Shown here one piece after another: positions 42,201 through 51,200 of a DNA stretch of 64,000 nt (the first letter of the stretch is position 1; every line of letters starts with the position of its first letter). The position numbers and the translations under genes were made by a program. This stretch comes from Liolophura sinensis (Eukaryota; Mollusca; Polyplacophora; Chitonida; Chitonidae). The notes below the pieces were generated by a model. It worked only from the letters and a program-made list of their open reading frames with translations, was not told the DNA's origin and did not search any database. The stretch spans positions 9,729,608 to 9,793,607 of the forward strand of contig NC_088299.1 in the NCBI RefSeq assembly GCF_032854445.1. Direction: 5' to 3'.

Positions 42201-45200
42201 GAGGGGATGTGTGTCTGCGCTGACATATATCAGTTTGAGCCATGTATTCCTCAAGTTTCGATGTATTAAGTGTGCCTGGATGCACTGTTCACCCATAGTT
42301 TTAGCTGTAGCACCCCAAAATCTTCATACTTTCAGAAATTTTGGTCTATTTTTACCCCAGTTCACATCCCATAGAGATTGGAAAAAAATTCAATACAGCT
42401 TGCATCAAAAGTTACTGAAGTCAGTGAACAAAACATCACTGATGTAAATCTTCATTCACCTTGACATTTGTGAACTTTGACCTCCAGAATATCCTGCGTG
42501 AGGAAGTGAAGGAGAAACTGAAGTGGAGTGTGGATCGCTCCTCTCCCACGGGGAAGATCCGTGACCTGATGGCGTGGACACGGGATATCATGGACGACAT
42601 ATCCTACCAGAGGAAGATCCTCAACAACCCATTGGCCATCTTCTTCACCAAGGGATGGTCAGTACAAATTCAGCAGAAGTCCTACCATTTTCCTTTTTGT
42701 ATAACACCAGTTTTATTTTGTGTTTTGCGGGCGAGCCGACACCGAAAAGTCCAAAAATGGAATAAAACTGTAAATCCAGCTTGTTATTATTTGAATCCGT
42801 CTTGGTATAATACAAGGAAATATGTATAAAGTATAGATATTAATATGATATTCATATAGACTTTTTCTACAAATGACAACTATGTATTGGTGTGTGCTTC
42901 AGGCTGCTGTGGAATCATGGTGCTACCCTGCTGAGTTTGGCTATCAACATCTTGATGTTGGTGACATGGAAGGCACCCTTGTCCTTGGCCGACCTTGATG
43001 GTGACAGCCCTCCAGATAACTCCACTGTATGGACCGAAATCAGAAAGTATGTACAGGTGACATCAGATTCATCTAGATATCTTATTCTGAGATGCTTGCA
43101 ATAGTTGTGCCAAACACCATACAATGTGTTATTGTTCTCTGGTCCCAGATACAGTTATAAACTTTTAATCCGTCCTTTATTTTCTTAAGTACGGAAATAT
43201 AACCAGTTCAGTGGATAAAAATGTGAAGAAAAACTCAGTCAGAAAAGCTAGGAAAATAAAGGTTGTAAGTTTATTTTTCTAGCCATTGACACCTGTAACG
43301 AGCATACTTGTCATGTGCATACCTGTAACAAGCACACCTGTCATGTGTATACCTGTAACAAGCATACCTGTCATGTGCATAACTGTAACCAATATGCCCA
43401 TAAACTGATTATCAGTACCAAACAAACCATTAACAATTGTGCATGATACCATGAAGCCAGAGAGCTTATGTAGCTTACATTTGTAATTGTCTCTGTTATA
43501 GCCCGACACCAAACATCACGAGGATCACGGATAGCCAGTACCAGATCTGTCTGTGGGCACTGGGAGGTCTCCATAACCTCTTCTCTTTGTTTGTCCTCAT
43601 AAGTTACTTCCTCTCCAACCACCCGAGATTGCCTCGTTGGGCGGAGATAACAGGACCATTCAGGTGGGTGTCATCCAGGGCACTTTGTGAGGCTGTATGT
43701 CACAGTTTTAGATGACGGATTATCATTATCACTCAGGCTGTTACACAGTTAATTGAGGTGCATGGCCAAGATGTATTCTAGTGTTATTATATTATAAATA
43801 ATCCCAGCCTTATTGAAATGCATGTTTGTTTCATTTGTAAATTCACTGGTCTACCTTCACTAAACAAAGATATTATTATTGTTATATATTATTATTATTA
43901 TTATCATTTTACATGTATATTGTCAGTTGATTAATGACACATGTTGATTGTTGACACCAGTTCATTATTGACACCAGTTCATTATTGACACCAGTTGATA
44001 ATTGACACCAATTTATTGTTGACACCGGTTGAATGTTGACATCAATTGATTATTGACACCAGTTCATTATTGACACCAGTTCATTATTGACACCAGTTGA
44101 TAATTGACACCAATTTATTGTTGACACCGGTTGAATGTTGACATCAATTGATTATTGACACCAGTTCATTATTGACACCAGTTCATTATTGACACCAGTT
44201 CATTATTGACACCAATCGATTATTGACACCAGTTGATTATTCACACCAGTTGATTATTGACACCAATCGATTATTCACACCAGTTGATTACTGACACCAG
44301 TTGATTATTATTGTTTATAGTACTGTTGGAAAGGGTATGTATCATATGTTTAGGGGAGATACTCTGGAAATTCAAATGCCATCAGAACAATGCCATATTA
44401 CATCTTGATTTCACTGTATAAGGGTGCAGAATCAAAAGAGTTGTTTTATTACATTTGTCCGTTTTCTTGAAGTTGGTTTATTAAACTGACACATGATGAA
44501 AGGTGTCACGAAGATGTGTACATATTGACTCTTTTGTTCACAGACGGCTGTGTGGTAAGAAAGAGGAAAACCCGGAAAAACTGGAAAAAGTGAATGACCA
44601 TATCTCTAAGCTGGACGTCAAGTTCTTGAGTTTTACCACTTTCTACTACATGGTAAGTGATCGGACATCAATTCCAGTGTCCATACCATCAAAAGAATCC
44701 AGCCTTTCTACTACATGGTAAGTGATTGGACATCAATTCCAGTGTCCATACCATCAAAAGAATCCAGCCTTTCTACTACATGGTAAGTGATCGGACATCA
44801 ATTCCAGTGTCCATACCATCAAAAGAATCCAGCCTTTCTACTACATGGTAAGTGATCGGACATCAATTCCAGTGTCCATACCATCAAAAGAATCCAGCCT
44901 TTCTACTACATGGTAAGTAATCAGACATCAATTCCAGTGTCCATACCATCAAAAGAATCCAACCTTTCTACTACATGGTAAGTGATTGGACATCAATTCC
45001 AGTGTCCATACCATCAAAAGAATCCAGCCTTTCTACTACATGGTAAGTAATCAGACATCAATTCCAGTGTCCATACCATCAAAAGAATCCAGCCTTTCTA
45101 CTACATGGTAAGTAATCAGACATCAATTCCAGTGTCCATACCATCAAAAGAATCCAGCCTTTCTACTACATGGTAAGTGATCGGACATCAATTCCAGTGT

Positions 45201-48200
45201 CCATACCATCAAAAGAATCCAGCCTTTCTACTACATGGTAAGTGATCGGACATCAATTCCAGTGTCCATACCATCAAAAGAATCCAGCAAATCCTATTTT
45301 TGTACTGCATTCTCTCATTTTATGAGCCACAGAGTAACTTGAGCTCCTCAACAGGACAAATATTACCACAATTCTGTTAACCCTGATCTGTGACTTACGG
45401 TGAAGCCACGTATCAAGTGTCAGTTCGTTATGACAAATCACACAGGATAGAACAGAAATGGTCCTGATTTTTATGAGAAAGGATGAAGACATGAGTTTGA
45501 TCCGTAATTCTTCATGATGAAGCCATGTACCAAGTTTCAAGTAGGAAGGATGAACTGTTATGAAAACAAAGTCCGGTGGTAAACTGCAAAGGGATAAACG
45601 TATATTCCCATCTAATATTTGGTAGGGGACTTAAAAGTAAGTAAATAAGTCACATTTGCATTTCAGGTGGCAGCCATGTTTTTAAAAGTAATGCTGCAAG
45701 ATCTTGCTGGAAATTTGACTCGATAGCCTCTGTTTCATTGAAATTCTGCATTGGAAAATAATGTCCACATTCTCAGTAACTGATAATAAAAACAATGGGG
45801 AATTGAAAATGCCAAGGAGAAAGTGTTTCTTTGAAATGTTGTCGTTTTATTGGTGGTGAAAAGCAACTGCAACCTTAAATCTTCAAAACCCGCTGTCCGG
45901 GACTGTGTGCTAATTTGACCACAGATGCTCCGTTGTGGCGAGGGTAGTGGTCCGCATCCTGTAATGCAAATGTGGCTTATTGTAGATAAACACAGTGCCT
46001 AGTAACCATGGTAACAAGCTGTGTTGTATTTGTTACAGGTGTTTCTGGCCATGTCTGTGGGAGGGACATTCTATCACGGCTACTTCTTTGCATTCCATCT
46101 GCTGAATATTGTCAACAACAACCAACTGTTGAGTGGAGTCATTAAAGCTGTGACAATGAACGGTGAGTAAGCGCAAACATATATTTTATGGCGGAAGAAT
46201 GGACCCCTTTTAAAGACCTTACCTCCTGTTATTATGTCACAAGAGAGTAAATACAGTCTAGCTCAAATCCATCAGCCAACAAACAGAGTTGTTGGATCAA
46301 ATTAATCGTCACTGTGATAAGATCATCATTTCTTTCTCGGTCCCGTGGCCATGACCCAGGAACCTCTGTGGCCGAGGTTTCCCCCTGGCTCTGCTTGATT
46401 TCCGCCCATCAAAATGCTGGCCGCCATCGTATAAGTGAAATATTCTTGAGTAGTGCGTAAAACACCAATCAAATAAATGTATATATAACCAGTCTTTCAC
46501 TGACGTTTTGGTGACTTCACTTCAGGAAACTAGACGCATGAACTGAATTGGTCAGGTTTTGTATTTTTTCTAGAATTGGTTGATACAGCTTCCCACAGCA
46601 ATATTACTCATCATTGTAAGGAAGTGCTAAATATATGATCATTTAAAAAAATTGAACAAAAAAAAGCAAAACTTTTATAGCTGTGATATCCCCTGTATTT
46701 TCCCCTAGATTTCAAGTCACCTTGCACCAAGGTGCCTTGTTAAGTGATTGCCCTGTGTTAAAACATAAAACACTCATGTTGGCAGATAAGTTGTCAAAGA
46801 TTTGACTTACTGACCATTCATCTAACACAGCGATCAACGTTGTTAATAATTTGTCACAGCTGAATAATACACGGTGCGACTGCTTGTTTTAGGAATGTCC
46901 CTGTTATGGGTTGCTGTCCTTGGCCTGGTTGTGATTTATGTATACGCGCTCATCGGCTTCGCCCTGTTCCGAGCCTCTTTCGACCCTGAGGGGAACATGT
47001 ACTGTGACACGTTGTTCCGCTGTACCGTCACGGTGCTGCGGTTTGGATTGATAGGAGACATGTTTGAGGTAGGTAATCCAAACCCTGTGAGACGCGGGTC
47101 TCGTTGGGACAAATTTTGATGGTTAGCCGTCATTGAGTGGCACAAAGTACGAAGTGTTTGGTTTAGGGTTTTTCTTCTCATTTGTCATACATGGAGGTGG
47201 CAGGCATTGAGGAGAAGTCCCACAGAATAGCGCATTTTAATAATACATTAGACAGGGTGTGAAAGAAGAAATGCTAAAGGAATTTAGTTCAAAGTAGGAT
47301 TATTTATTCACTACGCTGTCAACTTTTCAAGGTACATATTGAGAAAGGCCAAAGGTCAGCAATCATAAAATAATGCAAGAGAAATTCATGAGGGCAGTGG
47401 CACTTAGCCCACAAGTAGGACTTTCATGTTGGTGTCATCAGGTGTCATCACCATTTGCCACATATGTGTTTCTTTTTAGGGAGAGTTTATACAGAAAAAG
47501 CATTTATAATCACAGTACTGTTAAAAGTGCACTGGTAAAGATGTCAGGCAAACTACTAGTTAGGTTTTCCAAAAATCATTATATTCACAGATAGGGTTTT
47601 TAATACTGGTAGCCCAGAAGGGCGATGACTTTTGAATAAGACAATGTCATGGTGTATCAAATGGCATTGTGTGCATTTTAATACATAATCAAATTTCCTT
47701 TAATTAGCCTACCTAACAGATTACATAACACCAGAATTATGACAATAATTTAGCTCATGCAGAATTCACTTCCTCGTAATTTTACTGACATGTAGCAAGA
47801 TATTTGCTGTTAAAAGCAAGAGCAGGATTTTAGCAAAATCACAGCAAAAGTACGTAAAAACAAAAACGTGTGCCTCAAATGAAAGGCAGTTGAGAACTGT
47901 GTCCAGAAAAGTACTTTAAATTATTTTTAACATTTTTTTTTTTATATTGTCCGAATGGTTTTTACCTTCCTTTTAGGACCAGAATAGTTTCAATAAAAGT
48001 TACCAGGATCCTGTAGATCGTCATCAGTGACAGTTTCCTGACAATGAACTCTTTTCAAACTATTCTGAAGACAAATAAAGGAAATCTTTATGAGAAAACG
48101 ATGTGGTGTCACATCGCTTAGATTTGAGCTGATACTGTCACAGCATTTTAAATGCTTTTTATGGGAGAGGAAAAATTCTGAAGGAAAAAAAAAAAACAAC

Positions 48201-51200
48201 AAAACAAAACAAAAGAGTTCTTGGGACAGTTTTGAATGGCACCGTCTCATTGTTTATGTTTACTTTGATGAGATTGCCTGGGTTTCTACGTCTGTTTAGA
48301 TGGGGACATTTCGTGGTAGATCATCTGTGATTGCCCCTCATGTAAGTACGGCACTGGTAACTCGGTTCTTCCTCTAAACCGTTCCTAGAGGAGCCAGCAG
48401 GCTTTCCTCCAACATTGTGTTTGTATATGGAGTGAAATCTGCATTATATAGATGTCTTTTGGTTTTACTGGTTTTGTCATCAGTTTTGTTTCTCTCTAGT
48501 TGGTTGGGGGGATTTCAAGTCCTTAATCCTCAGTGCCGTATTTGAATTTTTGCGTTGTTGGTATTTGGATTTGTTTATATACAGTATCAGGAACTGAATG
48601 TTGTTCTTTTTTGAAGGGGGAAGTGGAGTTTTGTTTTTTATGTTGTTCGTAGTCCATTAAAACATTTTTTTGTCTTGATGAATTTGAAGTTATAGAAAGT
48701 AGTGAATTAACGGTGCAACGTGATATGGAGTAACATGACGTAGTTGTGTAGCATTTTACTGATGTTTGTGGGTTTGTTGGCATGGAAACAGGACCATGAG
48801 TATGCATTATAACATAACATGACATGACTTAACATAATAACAACATGTTAATATGACATTCTACCATTTTATGTTTCAAATTTTTTCCTCACCATAAAAT
48901 TTAACACGTGACAGTAGTATGAAATTTGACTCCATTGTTAATCTGTTTCTTTCCTTCATATAACATTTACCTGATCGTCTTGATAGCTAATTGTGTTCTA
49001 TCTTATTGTGAGAAAGACAAAATACTATAGGAGCGCATGTGTTTTAACAGTTATCATTAATGTAAGATATAGATGACGTGAATAAACTAATAGGAATAAA
49101 ATGCATCAGTTGAATAAACATTTGCCAAGCAGGTGGTGAAAAAAACCATAAAACTAAAAATGACATGAGGAATAAAAAAAATTTAACTGAGACATCAAGC
49201 TAAATTAATAGTGACTCTTAACCCAGAATTCAAAGGGAAGTAATTGTCTACTTTTGAAATAAAGCCTCAATTTTCAGTTTTTATAGTATCATCTTATGGA
49301 CAGTAGTCCGTTTTCACAAAGACTTGACATAACTTATAACAGATAGTGTATTGGATCCAGAAAGTGTCACCTGTTTGAGTTTGAAATGCTTTGATTATGC
49401 CTTCAATGATTTATAACCAGGAGTGCTAGTCTCAGTAAGAAGATATACCTGTTAGTGCACTATTTTGTATGGTAATTTTCAAGTATAATCGGTAATATTG
49501 ACCTATAAAATGTTGAATTTCGTTTTATAGGACATCCAGTGCTGTGTTGAAATTGTCTGAAATTCCATGCCTCCCGTTGTGTTCTGTTCAATGAGATATT
49601 TTGCTTATGTTTATGCTTGTGATGTTTGACAGGAAATGAAGATTCACGAGTCTCTTGGAACGTTTGATAACTTCTGGCCCGTCGTTCTCTACCATGTATC
49701 CTTCTTCATCTTCATCACAACCATTGGTCTCAACATCATCTTCGGTATCATTGTCGACACATTCTCTGAACTCCGAGATCTAAAGGTGAGTGCATAATTT
49801 GCTAGGACAAACGAAGCTCATGCGAATCCAGCTTTGGTCAGGGAACTTGTAGATTTCACTCTTTCTGTACGTGTGATGACATTATGGGGTTAGGTATGTT
49901 GTAGTGTTTGATGACGAGCACTGTCTTTCACCAGTAGTGTGTGCATATCTGTACGTCACAGGTGGGAAAGCTCATCAGTAACTTGCCAAAAGGTGAGGGG
50001 TTTACACCGGATGATCATGTTCTCTCCACTTATAATACCGACTGCCACTGTACATTGAAAAATTATTGAGTATGGCACAACAGTCAAATAAATGTGAGTT
50101 CCACAACATCTGGTTTTAGTTTAGTTTGTTTACTCATTTTCCCAGATGGCAAGGTCCATTTGTAGAGATGATAACAATTTTAATGTTGACAGATATGTAT
50201 GGACAACGGATTACACATGCGTGACTTAACAGGTATTGAATTTGGTACAGCTTAGTCACTATACAAATTCAGTATCTGTTAATAAGTCATGAGTGTATGA
50301 GGGTTAATTAATCTGCATCTCTTGGCCATTAGCATCCAGCTAGAAAGAATAAAAATAAGAATAAAATTTTATATAACCACATGTATATTCAATGGCATGT
50401 GTGCAGATGTAAACCTGTATTCAAGAATGAATAATTATCCAAGTTTAATATTTTAGGAATTAAATACATCCGTTTTTATCTCTTCAGATCTGATTTGTGG
50501 AAATATTAATATTTTTAAAAATTATTTTGAATTGTTTTTTTTGTGTGTCAGTGTGTTTTTGCATTGTCTGTTTGATGGAAGGAAACTGCTTCTGCCTGTG
50601 GCCATTCATATTACTGACTTTTTCTCTCCTTTATTTTAGTGGAGAGCCGAATCTGATATGAAAGACACCTGCTTTGTCTGCAGCAGAAACAGCTATGACT
50701 TTGAGCATCACGGCAAGGTAGGTCACAGGAATAGCAACACTGCCAACTCTGAATTCAAACAATATTTATGAGTTAATGGACTTTGCTGTAAACTGTTACA
50801 TTTCCTGGAAGACAGGCTTACTTCTAGACAAGGTCTGTAATGGCAGTTTAGTGTCAGATATAATGTCGCATAAATTTCAGAAATTTTATATGCCAGGCTA
50901 ATTATTTTATGAACAAATTTCATCAAATCATGTGTGAAAAGAGGTGTTTTCATGCTCTTACAATGGCGTTCCTTTTGTCGTCATTCAGTTGCCCTGAACA
51001 GACTGAATGATATCACGCTGAAAAATTAACTTTACTTTGTGTACTGTTATGCTGTTGTAAGGCACCTGTTCCTCTCTGCAGGGTTTCGACCATCATGTTC
51101 GTAATGAACACAATATGTGGAGTTATGTTTTCTTCATGATTCACCTGGAGGACATTAAGGCCAGTGATTATACAGCTCTGGAGCTATATGTCAGCAAATC

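Noticed and set aside
34783-45288. Splice-site arrays as pure assembly errors
   Set aside because: Not excluded, but copies carry scattered, non-random differences and the two arrays have different periods. Misassembly normally collapses arrays and does not create diverged copies. Long reads would settle it.
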